Assembly (NCBI RefSeq): GCF_033568475.1
Contig: NC_133120.1
Coordinates: 81,258,151-81,322,150 of the forward strand
Direction of reading: 5' to 3'
Source of the DNA: Henckelia pumila
Taxonomy: Eukaryota; Streptophyta; Magnoliopsida; Lamiales; Gesneriaceae
Length of the DNA: 64,000 bases
Below, piece by piece: positions 11,993-23,018 of this stretch. Numbering within the stretch: the stretch's first letter is position 1; every line of letters starts with the position of its first letter. Under the pieces are notes generated by a model, which had not been told where the DNA came from, did not search any database, and was given only the letters and a program-made list of their open reading frames with translations. The position numbers and the translations under genes were made by a program.

Positions 11993-13184
11993 AGAAGAAG
12001 TGTTTTGGCATGAAACACATGAAAGTTTGGCTGGATTCTTTAGCCAAACCACGATATCTCATAATATGGTCCAAAGGATTATGAGAGAAAATCCAACGTT
12101 ACAAAAGTACCAGGGATTTTCGGCAGGATAAGTAGAAAGAGTCTTAGGCAACCTAGGGCTTAGACAAAGAAGACATAATTTGATTTACAAAGTATCCAGA
12201 AGGGAAATGGCAATCCCCATGGAGTTAACAAGTAATCAAATAGAGATGCAGTTAATTCCTTTTGAAGAAATAAGAGAGGAATTGCAAAAGTTGAAAGGTG
12301 AGGTAGCAAGGACGATGTCTTGGATTCATATTGGAGCAATCCAAATAATGATCAAGGCAACTTTTAAAGAAGGAATAGATTCACTCATAGATATCGTAGT
12401 ATGCGATAAAAGAATGAGGAATATTCAAGATGCAGTCCTGGGTACTATCTCAGGAAATCTTTGTGCAGGAAAAATTGTAGGAGTTATCTATCCAAGAATA
12501 GCCTACAATTTAGCTGACAGGGACTTTAGTCGAGCCTTGACGTTGCATCAAAACTTCAAGAAAAAGAGACTAATGAAGGAAGGTAATAGACCATATTCTA
12601 TTACATATCAAATTTCATATGCTCTTTCTAATACTCATCATTCTGAATTATTTATTAGAAATGAGTTCATTGAAATTTCAGAGATCTTTGGGAAAGTTGC
12701 TCATGCAATATACCCAGAAAGAATCGAGTTTCCTTTAATTCAGGAAACAGACATTCAAATTAAAGACAGACCGGTTCTATACAGAGACCTTAAAATAGAA
12801 CCTCGAAGGTTATCTTTTCAAGAAAACCGAATGACAAGTAGGAGATAGGACAAATCTCCTATTCAAGAAATTCCACCAGAAGAAAAAGAGTTTTCTATAA
12901 TAGGAAAACTTAGATCTCCAGAAGGATGGAAAGAAGTGAAAATAGTATTCGATATTACAAGTCATCGGAACCAGTTCCCTTGTAACTCGATTTACTATTT
13001 GGAACAACATGAAAAAGGAACTTACCAAGGATTGATAAATATTGGAGAATTGGAAGTTCAAATATGTGGAATTCCAGGAAAAGAAGTGGATCAGCTCATT
13101 CTTGGCCTAGAGTTTCTGGAAGACCATAAACCATGGAAACGCCTTGAAAAAAGAATAGAGTTCATGGCAGAAGAAAAGACTTAG
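11967..13184 (+). pseudogene. Pararetrovirus movement protein, two in-frame stops
   Basis: A single frame from an ATG at 11967 (inside the coat tail, 26-nt overlap) to 13184, interrupted by TAA at 12129 and TAG at 12846. The middle carries the 30K-superfamily cell-to-cell movement domain. It has the run WIHIGAIQIMIKATFKEGID, then DIVVCDKRM with the near-invariant Asp, then GNLCAGKIVGVIYPRIAYNL. Such proteins enlarge plasmodesmata and carry virions or nucleic acid between cells. The C-terminal region has a LGLEFLEDHKPW block. Separation from the coat gene is unlike badnaviruses, where both lie in one polyprotein. Confidence 0.78.
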
Positions 13185-13208
13185 AGGATTCAATAAGAAT
13201 TATACGAG

Positions 13209-13475
13209 ATGGAAAACCAAGAGAATTGGATAAGGGACAATCCCTTAATCAGATTCGAGAACTCTGTTTACAAACAGAGGAAGAAGCAGCTGTTGAAATT
13301 AGTAAGTCATGAACATGATTTACTAGATCGCATTGAAGAGGTAGAAAGGAGTAACCATACTCTACCTTCTGAAGCCTTAGGAAGACTAAAGGTGAATAGT
13401 CTTAATCGGATTACTGAGTTACAACACAGTCTATTAAAAATGGCAGGGCCATTTAGTAATCCCTTTAAAAAATGA
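13209..13475 (+). CDS. Small pararetrovirus ORF, 88 aa
   Basis: Starts MENQENWIRDNPLIRFENSV and lies in the movement-protein frame, 24 bp after its stop. Residues 25-65 are charged with regular leucines (LLKLVSHEHDLLDRIEEVER), suggesting a coiled coil. Its stop overlaps the next start codon in ATGA (13472-13475), which suggests coupled reinitiation. It might be the former C-terminus of the upstream protein. Function unknown. Confidence 0.45.
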   Translation: MENQENWIRDNPLIRFENSVYKQRKKQLLKLVSHEHDLLDRIEEVERSNHTLPSEALGRLKVNSLNRITELQHSLLKMAGPFSNPFKK

Positions 13476-15496
13476 CAACAAGTCCTTTCTCCATATACAT
13501 TCCGATAGGGATGTTGTATGAACAATATAAGGTTGAATACTTTGCAGCTTATATTGATTCGGGAGCAGGAATTTGTACAGCAAAAAGAGGAGTCTTCCCT
13601 GAAAAATGTGAAGAAGATTTGCCAAAAATTGTTGGACGAGATTTCTCTCGAAGAATTTTAATTCTTTGCAAAGGAATAAAACAAGCAGAGATCCTTATAG
13701 GAGGAGCAGGTCAGACACCTTGGTAGAAGGTAAAGACACCACCAATCTATTTTCATGATACATGAGCTGATATCCTGTTAGGAAATAACTTCTTACAAAT
13801 GTTTAAGAAGTACACACAAGACAATGAGTCAAGAAGACTTATGTTCACTACAATTTGTGATCATAAAATTATCGTTCAAAGACTCAAAGTTGCTTTTTAT
13901 CGACAATTGCCGATAATATTTCGCAGCCAGCGTGGTGATAAGGGACAAATTTTTCACCCAAAAATGAAAGATCCAAGAAGGTTTGGAGAAACCATGTTGA
14001 AAATAACAACAGAACAAGAACTCCAAACAGAGGATATGTAGCTTCTCAAGGTAACTCTAAATCATAGAGATATAGAGTTAAAAAATAAGGTATCCCTTGA
14101 AGATGTCAAAAAGAGGCTCAAAGAAAGTTATAATGAGCATCCTTTGGCATGGTGGGATAGAAATCAACTCAAAGCCAGTCTTACTCTAAAGGAAGGCAAA
14201 GAGTATGAATTCATCAGATATAAGCCTATCCCGATGAACATAACAGATCAAAGGGATATGAGAATGATTATCAAGGAACATTTGGACCTTGGTCTAATCA
14301 AAGAAGGAGTTTCACCATATAGTAGCCCAGGTTTTCTGGTCAGAAATCATGGTGAAATAAAAAGAGGGAAACCCATGTTAGTTATTAACTACCAAGGTAT
14401 TAATAAAATCCTGGAGTTTGACGGGTACTTCATACCTAGTAGAGAACATCTAATTAGCTGTGTACGAAATGTTAGAGTGTTCTCAAAATTTGATTGTAAG
14501 TCTGGATTCTACCAGATAAGAATGGAAGAAGGCAGTAAGAAATTCACAGCCTTCTCTACTCCACAAGAACACTATATTTGGAAAGTTATGCCTATGGGAT
14601 TGGCTAATGCACCCCAAATATTTCAAAGAAAGATGGATAACCTTTTTAAAGATTATTTCAACTTTATGTTTGTTTATATTGATGATATTCTTATAGCATC
14701 AAAAAATATAGACGAACATGTTAAACACTTAGAGATTTTCTCTAAAATTTGTAAACAAGAAGGACTGGTGTTATCTGAAAAGAAAGCAGTCATAGCAACA
14801 AGGAAAATTGAATTCCTCGGTATTGAGATTGATGAAACTGGAATAATTCTACAGCCCCATATTGTGAAAAAGGTAAAGAATTTTCCAGATAAACTCAAAG
14901 ATGTAAAACAACTCCAGAGTTTTCTTGGAGTAGTTAATTTTGCAGGGATGTTCATTAACAATCTAGCAATGTACAGAAAGGTGTTCAGTCCTTTGTTAAA
15001 AAAGGATGCTAGGTTTATATGGACCGATGACCATACTAAAGGGGTAAACCAATTAAAAGAGATATGTAAGAATCTCCCAAAAATGGCTATACCCGTAGAT
15101 GAAGATGATCTGGTATTATTTACGGATGCCAGCGACGATTGGTGGGCAACAGTCCTTACCAAAATCACTCCAGATGGGGAAATACCATGCAGATACTGTA
15201 GCGGTCTTTTTTCAGAATCTGAGGCCATTAGATGGCATATCAACGAGAAGGAATTTTATGCGGTTAAAAGGGCTTTTGAAAAATGGCCATTATTTTTACT
15301 TGCTAAAAAATTCACTCTGAAGGTTGATAACACCCAGGTAAAAGCTTTCCTAAAGAATAAGATTGAATCTAAACCTGAGAAAGCTAGATTATTAAGATGG
15401 CAAGCATTATGTCAAAATTATATTTTTGATATTGTTATTATTAAATCTCATGAAAATATTCTTGCAGATTTTTTAACAAGAGATGGAAGGCAGTGA
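13472..15496 (+). pseudogene. Pararetrovirus protease-RT-RNase H, three in-frame stops
   Basis: One frame throughout. The aspartic protease has its active site in YIDSGAGICTA (about 13550) and its second half around ADILLGNNFL (13766). RT runs from 14144: KPMLVINYQGINKI, FSKFDCKSGFYQIRM and the catalytic FVYIDDILIAS (about 14670). RNase H follows, with FTDASDDWWA and the HINEKEFYAV and VDNTQVKAF blocks. Stops at 13724 (TAG), 13763 (TGA) and 14039 (TAG) all fall between protease and RT, while the 450 residues of RT-RNase H are uninterrupted. Absence of integrase and the RT sequence separate it from Ty3/Gypsy elements. Confidence 0.88.
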
Positions 15497-16855
15497 CGTG
15501 GATTCCATCCTAAAAATGCAGAGGCATCTCAGGGAACACCTTGGGTTGCTTCAAAACGAGTTCAACCAGTTAGCTATTAATGCTGAAATGGCCGGCAGGT
15601 TACAACAAGCTGATCGGATCAAAGTATCTAATCGAATTACAGAATGTATGCAAGCTTAAACATAACTATGGGCTGCTATTCAAGGGCCAATTGTGAAGGC
15701 TATAGAGAAACCATTGGTTTCTCATAAACAAGATATACTAAAACATTGGTTTTACAAGAACAAGAAATACAACCACCGGTTGTGAAACAAGATGTTGAGG
15801 AATCTAAAACTCAAGAAACAAGAGCTAATCTATCATCAGCCTTTGATGATCTGGATGAAGCAACAATTGATGAGGATAACTCATCAAGTCAACCCTCCGC
15901 CTCTGGGATAAAAGAGAAAGAGATCAATCTTAGGCCCAACACTGACAAGGACAAATCTAAGATTGATACTAATCCATCTATTATTTCTCCATTCCAGGTT
16001 TATCAACAGAAGTGGAAGAAATTGAATACAAGGAATGAAATCAACCCGAACACTTGTAGGGTTGATGTTGCAGGAATATATCCAAGGGTTTGGCTAAAAA
16101 ACAATGTCAATCCTAAAGATGTAAAACTCTGGTATGAATTTGGGGCTTTGGCCTCAGTTTATACAACGTCACCAAGCTTTCTGGAGATATCACAGTTACC
16201 AAAATGGATTCAGGAAGCAGTCCAAGAAACATGGGCAAATAATGATCATTTGTCCAGAGGAAATGTGCTTGAGTTATATTTTTTCAGTGCAGCTCCAGAA
16301 CCAACAGTGAAAGGATCACACGAACCCTTTTATTTTATCAAGCTGAGGAGACCTGATATAAACAGTCATAAATTTATCAAGGATCCTAAAACTGAAGAAA
16401 TACCCTTGGTGTCCACTTTCGGGGAAAATGAGATCTCAACCAGAAGGGCATGGGGTATTTGGGTCTGTCTTACTGAGATGGACAAAGTCAAGTTTCCATT
16501 CAAATTTTATCAGAATTCTGTGAACGAATCGTTACTGCTGAACACAATGACAGGAAAAACTACAGCATTTGAGGAAGAACTCTTCGAAAAGAAGAGAAAT
16601 CTTTTGTGGAACAACAAGCTGCCGGGGAGTAAAAAAACTCGCCGAAAATTTTGTAACATGGCTCATATTGAACGATGGTCAGAGAATATCTGCCCAGAAT
16701 GCCCAAATCAGAAGGAGCCAGAATTTGGAAAAACCTTTAGACCCCGAACGGATCGAAAGGATTTTTCCGAGACAAGCAAAGGTGGACAAGGACCACCAAA
16801 GATGCGTTTTCATAGGGATCTACTTCAAAAGCAAAAGATGCCCCGACAACAATAA
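15483..16855 (+). pseudogene. Pararetrovirus last ORF, possible transactivator/inclusion protein
   Basis: An ATG at 15483 overlaps the RT stop by 14 nt and opens MEGSDVDSILKMQRHLREHL, a helical stretch that ends at TAA 15657. A frameshift follows; the main part (about 15746-16855) has an acidic disordered segment, then a conserved-looking core (VDVAGIYPRVWLKNN, KLWYEFGALASVYTT, FLEISQLPKWIQEA). It ends with a basic Cys/His-containing tail (CNMAHIERW, ICPECPNQ). By position this is where caulimovirids place the translation transactivator. I cannot see the classical viroplasmin motif, so the assignment rests mainly on order. Confidence 0.55.
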
Positions 16856-16907
16856 AGCAGACATGTGAGGAGAATAAAACCAAAAGAAAGTGGCAGGCAT
16901 GTGATTT

Positions 16908-17130
16908 CTCCACTAGTAAAAGATGCCATCAATAATGGCATAAAAAATTCAAGACAGCTGCCTCCTCCACTAGTAAAAGATGCCATCAATAATGGCATAA
17001 AGAAATACAAGACAGCTGTAAGATTCCCTGAAGTTTCTCGGTGAAACGAGTGGAACTACAGCTATAAATACATGCATTTGAGGAAGCTGAAGACATCGAT
17101 CATTTCCTTCAGTTTTCTTACGAATAAAAT
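16908..17130 (+). promoter_or_regulatory. Pararetrovirus promoter with duplicated enhancer-like block
   Basis: Two copies of a block of about 53 bp (from 16908 and 16964; period 57 bp) each contain an inverted ATGCCAT...ATGGCAT. A TATA box (CTATAAATA, 17062-17070) lies 45 bp after the second copy, and a poly(A) signal AATAAA at 17125. The layout of upstream repeats, TATA and a nearby poly(A) site bypassed on first passage matches CaMV 35S-type promoters. Confidence 0.6.
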
Positions 17131-17349
17131 TGTTGTAATTTTTCTCTTTCTATTGTAATAAGTTTTCGTTTATGTATTTCAAGAACGAGGCTACTATGAG
17201 TAGCTAAACAAGTGGTCTTCTCCTCTTCAAAGGAGTTGATTTATGTAATAATATTATGTCTGAATAATTTTTCTAAAGTCTCTTGTTCTTTCATGTTCAT
17301 ATTTTATAATTAAATTTATATACCATACGCCTTAAGGTAGAAAACGAAT

Positions 17350-17482
17350 TAAGGCTGTGCTGGGTGTCGTTGAAGGAGCTTGTGCAGAAACCATCTGTTG
17401 CGACTGCGTGGTTGGAGTGTGAGGAGCACTTCGTAAAACTCGGCAGGTATGACCCGACGACATTATGGTCAAAGAGGTATTT
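17350..17482 (+). pseudogene. Exon-like fragment of unidentified origin
   Basis: One frame reads WVSLKELVQKPSVATAWLEC, then EEHFVKLGRYDPTTLWSKR, with codon use and composition unlike the AT-rich surroundings. It is preceded by an AG (gaattaag) and followed by AG|GTATTTAA, an acceptable donor. It lies between the pararetrovirus and the right inverted repeat. It looks like a piece of a cellular gene captured by the enclosing element, but I do not recognise the family; chance coding is possible over only about 44 codons. Confidence 0.35.
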
Positions 17483-17599
17483 AAATTTGATTTACTTTAC
17501 GAAAAAATGTTGGACCCTAATCTAAAGTATATAGGCTGAAAACCTTGCGCAACCAATAGTTCTTCACGACATGAACTGGTTCGATAGGTAAAACAATGC

Positions 17600-17734
17600 C
17601 AAAGTACAAAAGATTAGTTAAATACTTGTTTAATCAAAATTGGGGACCACTAGGGAGTGCAAACTAAAAAATTTGAATGTGGGGAGTTAGGAGAAATTTA
17701 TGTTTAGGTTTAGGGATTTTAAAATAATTACCCC
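17600..17734 (-). repeat. Right terminal inverted repeat
   Basis: Its reverse complement begins GGGGTAATTATTTT and follows the left end (9785..9925) landmark by landmark to TTTTGTACT. Confidence 0.6.
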
Positions 17735-18896
17735 TTAATAAAATAAGAGGGCGGTATAGTAAATCTTTTTGGTATTTTTAAATGAATTTTAAAAAATAAC
17801 CCTATCAAATAACTTAAAAATTGAAATTTAAAATTTTTAATTTATTTTCATACCACTTTCCCACAATTTCACGTTGCATGTTTGGAATATTTTAATTTAA
17901 AAATTTTAAAATTAAGTAATTAACTCTCACATATGTTTGAGATTCTTTTTTTATACATAAAAACATTTTATTCCTAATTTATTTTTTAATATAATAATTT
18001 GATAAACAAACACATTGCGTGTGCAATACACTAATCGTTTATTAGGTACATCGATTGTACAATGCTTGATTCGGTTTGATTTTCGTAAATTACGATTTAG
18101 TTTTCTAGTGTCTATTTTATTTCAATTTAGAGAGTGTTTGACTGAGGTTATAGCTCTACAAAACAACTTATAAGTTGTTATGGAGCTTTTAAGCTCTTAA
18201 AATTTGTTATTTAAATATTTTAACAACTTATTTTTAAAATAATTCTTAACAGCTTATAAACTCCTAAAATAGTTTTTAAGCTTTAAAAACTTATAATCAA
18301 TTTTAATAAGCTTAAACAAACATCCTTTTATTTGATTTTGTTCAGGTTGTGATTTGGTTAAGCCGATTTGATCTATACGGTTCGAGCAATAAAAACAAAT
18401 CAAGTTGTATCTTTTATTAATGATTAATGAACTGCTATTAAAAATTTAATATATGCATTTAAAAAATATATTAAAAAACGCTCGTGAAAACGTCTCATTC
18501 ATTAATTTTATGAGATAGAACTCTTATTTGGATCATTTATGCAAAAATTATTATTATTTTATTGTAAATAAAAATATTGATTTTTCTCACGGATAAAAAT
18601 ATGTGAGATCGTTTAATAAAAAACTCATTCTTAAAAATACTGTATACAATAATTGTAAAGTATTTGTTCAACAATATTATTCATATATACTAGTAACCGG
18701 ACGCGTGCCTTCTATTGTCCATTTTTTAAAATTGAAAATAAAAAATTAGTGAAATAAAAAAATGAATTTTTTGTAAATAAATACCTATAAAGCAAAAAAA
18801 TATAGTGAAGGTATCATTTTCGTAAATAAATATTTATTTTTGGATAAAATAAAATGACATGTTAAAATCTACCGATAGATAGATTAGTAGACAATA

Positions 18897-18898
<2 letters not shown>

Positions 18899-18928
<30 letters not shown>
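18899..18928. repeat. AT microsatellite
   Basis: About 14 uninterrupted AT units; likely length-variable. Confidence 0.9.
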
Positions 18929-18931
<3 letters not shown>

Positions 18932-19028
18932 TTGAGCATGAGTGCACGTGGAACCCCACGATCTAAGGTGCGTGGATCAAAACTGATATACATATAAAGT
19001 TAAAAACAAAAAATCAAACGCTGATTTA

Positions 19029-19038
19029 CCACGTGGCG
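19029..19038 (+). promoter_or_regulatory. G-box/ABRE-like element
   Basis: CCACGTGGCG, a palindromic G-box about 130 bp upstream of the SelK-like start codon; a second CACGTG core lies at 18943. G-boxes bind bZIP and bHLH factors. In this family stress-type regulation is plausible but untested here. Confidence 0.4.
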
Positions 19039-19165
19039 AGTAGTAATTGGAAGAAATACGTTGTACCACCCCGCACACAACTATACCCTGCGATTTTTAT
19101 TTTAAAATTTTGTTTTGAAACAGATAAAACCGAAGAAGAGACGCTGCAAAGGAGTCGTCGCTACC

Positions 19166-21197
19166 ATGGCTTACGTCGAGAGAGGTAATTTTTTCTCGCA
19201 TTATCAATCAATTTTGATTTTTAATCTTCCGTTTATTCTATGAATTCCATTTTGTTTTGGCAATTTGGGTTCCTATTTTCTTTCATTAGTTTTACGAATT
19301 TTTTCTCTTTGTTTATCTGTTCCTTGATCGTTATTCTCCCAAATACTTATTGAATTGCGATCATAGGCTCTGTATTTGCGTGTGAATATGTATTCGTATC
19401 GGCTTAATTAGCGGATGATCGTCTGAATAAATCGATCATTTAATGATTTCAATTGTTCATGCGTGTTGTTTCGAATTCTGAATAATTTATCTTAGGGCTT
19501 TTGGAGGGTGGGGGATGTTAGCTGTAAGACCAAATCTATGGCAGCCCAAGTATTATTTCTGTTGGCGATGAGTAATAATTTTTGATATATTGATCCAGAG
19601 GCGGCGGATCTGGAAAAAGTTAATTTTGCCCACCAGTGAATAATCAAGCTAGATTTTAATTGGAAGACACTGTATCTATGGGACGGAGAGAGTAGTAGTC
19701 ATAAGAAATTTTCTAATTCTAATCTGTTCTATACCAGTAGTATCTTCAAGATTGAGCTTATGTATTTAAACTGGTAAAAAGTTTCAATGATTCATAAGGT
19801 ATCACGAGTTTTAAATAATTAAATGAAATCATACTTAAATATAGAACGCAAATTGTTTCTGTTTTATCCGGCAAAAGGATGTGTAGTGTTTAAAGGATTT
19901 ATTCGGTTAATTGTTTCTGGTAAAAAGTTTCAATTTTGAAGACTGGTTTAATCTACTCTCTAAACTTTTGGCGAACCATGATCTCCTTAGACCACTCTTA
20001 CACTTTTTCTTGCATATAATTATGGGCTTGTTTGTTTCAAGCATATCATCTGTCTCTGAAGTACTTTATTTTGTGCTTGAAATCACACATGTATTTGTAA
20101 TATTTGCTCATGTATGCTCACTTTTATGTCATTATTTGAATTTTAACTCAAGGGTTTGATGGTGTTATGTCCTTGTTTGCTAGTTTCTCTGACCCTTTGA
20201 CTTTGAGCAGTTTTGAACTAATTCATTTGTGTGTTTTGTATGGTGTTAATGCCTAATTTTTGTTCTTCCTTGTTAGCAATTAAGAATTAGAAATTTGAAA
20301 AATGAATGCTTTTAATTTTTTTTTATAAAATAGGTTGGCCATATTAAATGAAGACGGATTACTTCTGTATGCTCACTTTTATGTGATTATTTAAATTTTA
20401 ACACAAGGTGCTTTTAATTGTTTTATAAAATCAGTTGCCATATGAAATGAAGATGGATTGATCACTGTATGACTATAATTTAGTGGTCATCCATATTTAT
20501 TTCTCTTGAATCGGATTTTGGGTTGGATTGGAGCAGTAGATGGTTTAAAAGATCTTATATCAGTAATTATAATTTCGGTAACTCCTGAAACACTGGGGAG
20601 AAACAGCGATTGGAACTTAGGAATCTGTCAATAAAAGCAGTGAAGTAACACCGATATCCATTATATTCATGTATTCATGTACCCATATTGTTGACATATT
20701 TTCCTGACCAAATGAATTTTGTTTTTCAGGTGTTGTTAAATCTAAGAGATCATTCTGGCGATTGAAAACTATAACGGATTTCTTCTGGTCCATTATAAAC
20801 TTCATTGGGGTGTTTTTTACAACAATGTTTTCGGTAATCTCTAACTCCAACTCTTTAACATTTCCTGTTGATGCTTCAATTGCATGCTCATTCCTCCATA
20901 CCTTATCCGCAGATGGAAAAATCTGATGCTTATAGAAAAGGATCTGGTGCTAGCAAGAAATGGGATGGTGGTGGTCCGGGAGGTCCTGGAAGCGGTCCAT
21001 ATGGTGGTGGCCCACGCGGGCCACCTCGTGGAATGGATAATGTTCGAGGAATTGATCACAGTAAGTTTTTTCACCTGAATTGTTCCTCGTTTGAAATGAT
21101 CTTCCCTATACCTCTCGTTTTCAAATTTTGACTTCTCCAACGATTGTTCCGATCATCAGGCTCCCTTCCTGCATGTGGCTCTTGCTGCGGAGGTTGA
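19166..21197 (+). CDS. Selenoprotein-K/G-like membrane protein, Cys form
   Basis: Four exons: 19166..19184, 20730..20833, 20913..21060 and 21160..21197. They sum to 309 nt and encode 102 residues; every junction is GT-AG and in phase. The protein has the SelK/SelG layout: a short N-terminus (MAYVERGVVKSKRSFWRLKT), one membrane helix at about 21-40 (ITDFFWSIINFIGVFFTTMF) and a Gly/Pro/Arg-rich cytosolic tail. Animal SelK has selenocysteine near the C-terminus; here the end is PACGSCCGG with cysteines only, as expected because land plants lack selenocysteine insertion. Animal relatives sit in the ER membrane and support ER-associated degradation and palmitoylation; the plant role is inferred. 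Intron 1 (1.5 kb) carries an internal duplication. Confidence 0.88.
20307..20471. repeat. Direct duplication in intron 1 of the SelK-like gene
   Basis: Two copies starting at 20307 and 20409 (period 102 bp) share TGCTTTTAATT, TTTATAAAAT, TTG(G)CCATAT, AAATGAAGA and CTGTATG. A third partial match to the unit (GTATGCTCACTTTTATGT) lies at 20112. Confidence 0.7.
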
Positions 21198-23001
21198 AGC
21201 GGCCTACAACGATCTACTCATAGCACTGTCTAACCATGCGCTTTTTGGATCCGATTGTTAAATATTACTTGGAATCAACTATATATATGTACGACTTCAT
21301 CATATCTTGGTTGAAATGCACGCCAACTTTATTTGTTTAAAACGTTTACTTGATATTGGGATATTTTGTATCTGTGATTGAAGTTGTTAGTCCCCTTGAG
21401 AGATCATCTTAGTTAAGCAAATATGCTTCGATCAGGCATATCTAACTCAGCATAAATCATATTTTATGTTTGGGTGTTGTCCCTCGAAACCTTTCAACAT
21501 TGCGAAATGAGAATCCAGAGCTAATCATCCATCTCCTAGAATAAACTCCTCTATGAATTTTGTCAGAAGTTTATTGCCTGCAATGTTTGGCCAAACTTGT
21601 GTAGACAATAATTGATGATAAATTGATGCATTGATTTGGATCCATGCGTTTCAATCTCCTTGATTGATCGATTAAGTTTGGTGGCTCATGAATGCATCGC
21701 TCAATACATAATTGTACTTGATCAAAGCAAGATTTTGTGGTACATATTGACTTTGTGAACAAGTAATGTCATATGGCCTGATGCCCTTGACTCGGTTCCG
21801 GGTTCAGCCACGCGGGTTAGCTGGGAGTCGATTATTATTATGTAATAATAGTACTTGAAAGTAAATGAAGTTCCCAAATTAATTGATCATTTTGATTGTG
21901 TTGGTTGTTATGTTTTACAAGACCATGGGAAATCCAAATTTGCAAAAAATGAAATCTTGTTTTCATTCTAATGATCCATCGTGAGATAAGCTGCTTGCCA
22001 AGCCATTGATTGCACCGGACACATTCGATGGTGACGCAGCTTGGTTATATTAAATGCTATTAAATTTATTTTACTTTGTTTTCTAGAGTAGATGCTTGGT
22101 CTTCAGATTAGTTAGGTTTCCCCCTTTTTAGTCTATAAAATAAATAAATAAATAAAATATATCCTCTTAAAGATATAGCCTACAAGTTTCTTCGTGAAAA
22201 TTTTATTTTTATATCAAAAATTTTATTCTCAATTGCAAATATAGATGGAATCTACTTATTCCATAAATATATTTGAATATATAAGACTATTTTAAAATAT
22301 TACTAGGTACCGCTTCATAGGTACGATTAGATAAATAATACATAGATAAGTAATATAATGTAATAAAAATAAATAAAAAATGATAGTGAATATAATATTT
22401 GATTTGATTGATAGATTATAATTTATTGATTTAATTGATTAAATTTTATATTAAAAAATGATAAATTACCATTTTATCCTTTTAACAATAAATAAAAAAT
22501 ATGAATAATATTATTTATAAAGGGTAATATAGTAATTTAAATTAAATGATTTGATTGATATAAAATAAATAATTAATATATAAATAAATAATATGATAAA
22601 AAAATATGAGATTTGATAGAATAATTTATACACATATTAATAATATAAGCTACCAAACGGAGCCCTATTCTGTTACTAACGGTGCGCGAGATCAAATAAA
22701 AAGGGAGCCGCTTATTAATTAATGGCAGCCACCTACCTATACATCCCACAGCCCACAGATCCCCATTAATAATCTACAAGAAAAATATCAACATTTAAAT
22801 ATATTTTTCGCTGAATCGAATCATGACCCTTCTGAAGAATATATATATATATATAATTAAGTTGCATAAATATACATGAATATACATTAAATTCAACTTG
22901 CAATGTGCAACTACTTGGTTGCGAGTTGTTACTGTATGAAACTAAAACTCTTAATTTTATAATTAACTTAACCTATTGATTATTTGGGAAATGTATGCAA
23001 T
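21198..23001. other. Gene-free region after the SelK-like gene
   Basis: The first few hundred bases are probably 3-prime UTR. 22306..22668 looks like an AT-rich MITE: its left end GGTACCGCTTCATAGG and inverted right end GGGCTCCGTTTGGTAG are related. A (TA)n tract lies at 22840-22854. No reading frame of note. Confidence 0.5.
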
Positions 23002-23018
23002 AAGTGACTGACTTTATA

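Larger units (their letters stand above)
9906..17310 (+). mobile_element. Endogenous pararetrovirus (Caulimoviridae), nearly full length, defective
   Basis: About 7.3 kb, the size of a caulimovirid genome, with no LTRs and no integrase. The order is: tRNA-Met primer site (10040), small leader ORFs, coat protein with CCHC knuckle, movement protein, aspartic protease-RT-RNase H, a probable transactivator region, direct repeats, TATA box and poly(A) signal. Separate coat and movement genes ahead of pol recall cavemo- and solendoviruses more than caulimoviruses (movement first) or florendoviruses. Every large gene has stops or frameshifts, so this is a fossil copy. Exact ends are uncertain; the left junction lies inside or beside the left inverted repeat. 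Its replication should not have used integrase, so end joining is the expected route of insertion. Confidence 0.85.
9785..17734. mobile_element. Long inverted-repeat element enclosing a pararetrovirus
   Basis: Left end 9785..~9925 and right end ~17600..17734 are imperfect inverted copies of about 140 bp. Shared landmarks in the same order are a GGG start, TCCC(C/T)AAACC, ATTTCTCC, AACTCCC, TTTGCACTCCCTA, GG(A/T)CC, TTGATTA, TATTTAA and TTTTGTACT. Long terminal inverted repeats starting with GGG are typical of Mutator-like elements. Flanks are TTAATAAAGT (9771-9780) and TTAATAAAAT (17735-17744), a possible but imperfectly placed 9-10 bp target duplication. Inside are a pararetrovirus and an exon-like fragment (17350-17482). 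No transposase was found, so the class is inferred; the repeats could also be two independent copies of a dispersed repeat. Confidence 0.5.
17735..19165. other. Gene-free AT-rich DNA upstream of the SelK-like gene
   Basis: Contains a small candidate MITE (about 18129-18325; ends GAGTGTTTG and, inverted, GGATGTTTG; interior built of AACTTATAA-type words), a diverged copy of the dispersed repeat also seen near 34.2 and 56.5 kb (18490-18620), and an (AT)n tract at 18899-18928. No convincing reading frame. Confidence 0.55.

Noticed and set aside
14674-15243. 189-aa minus-strand ORF
   Set aside because: Antisense shadow of the viral RT-RNase H frame.
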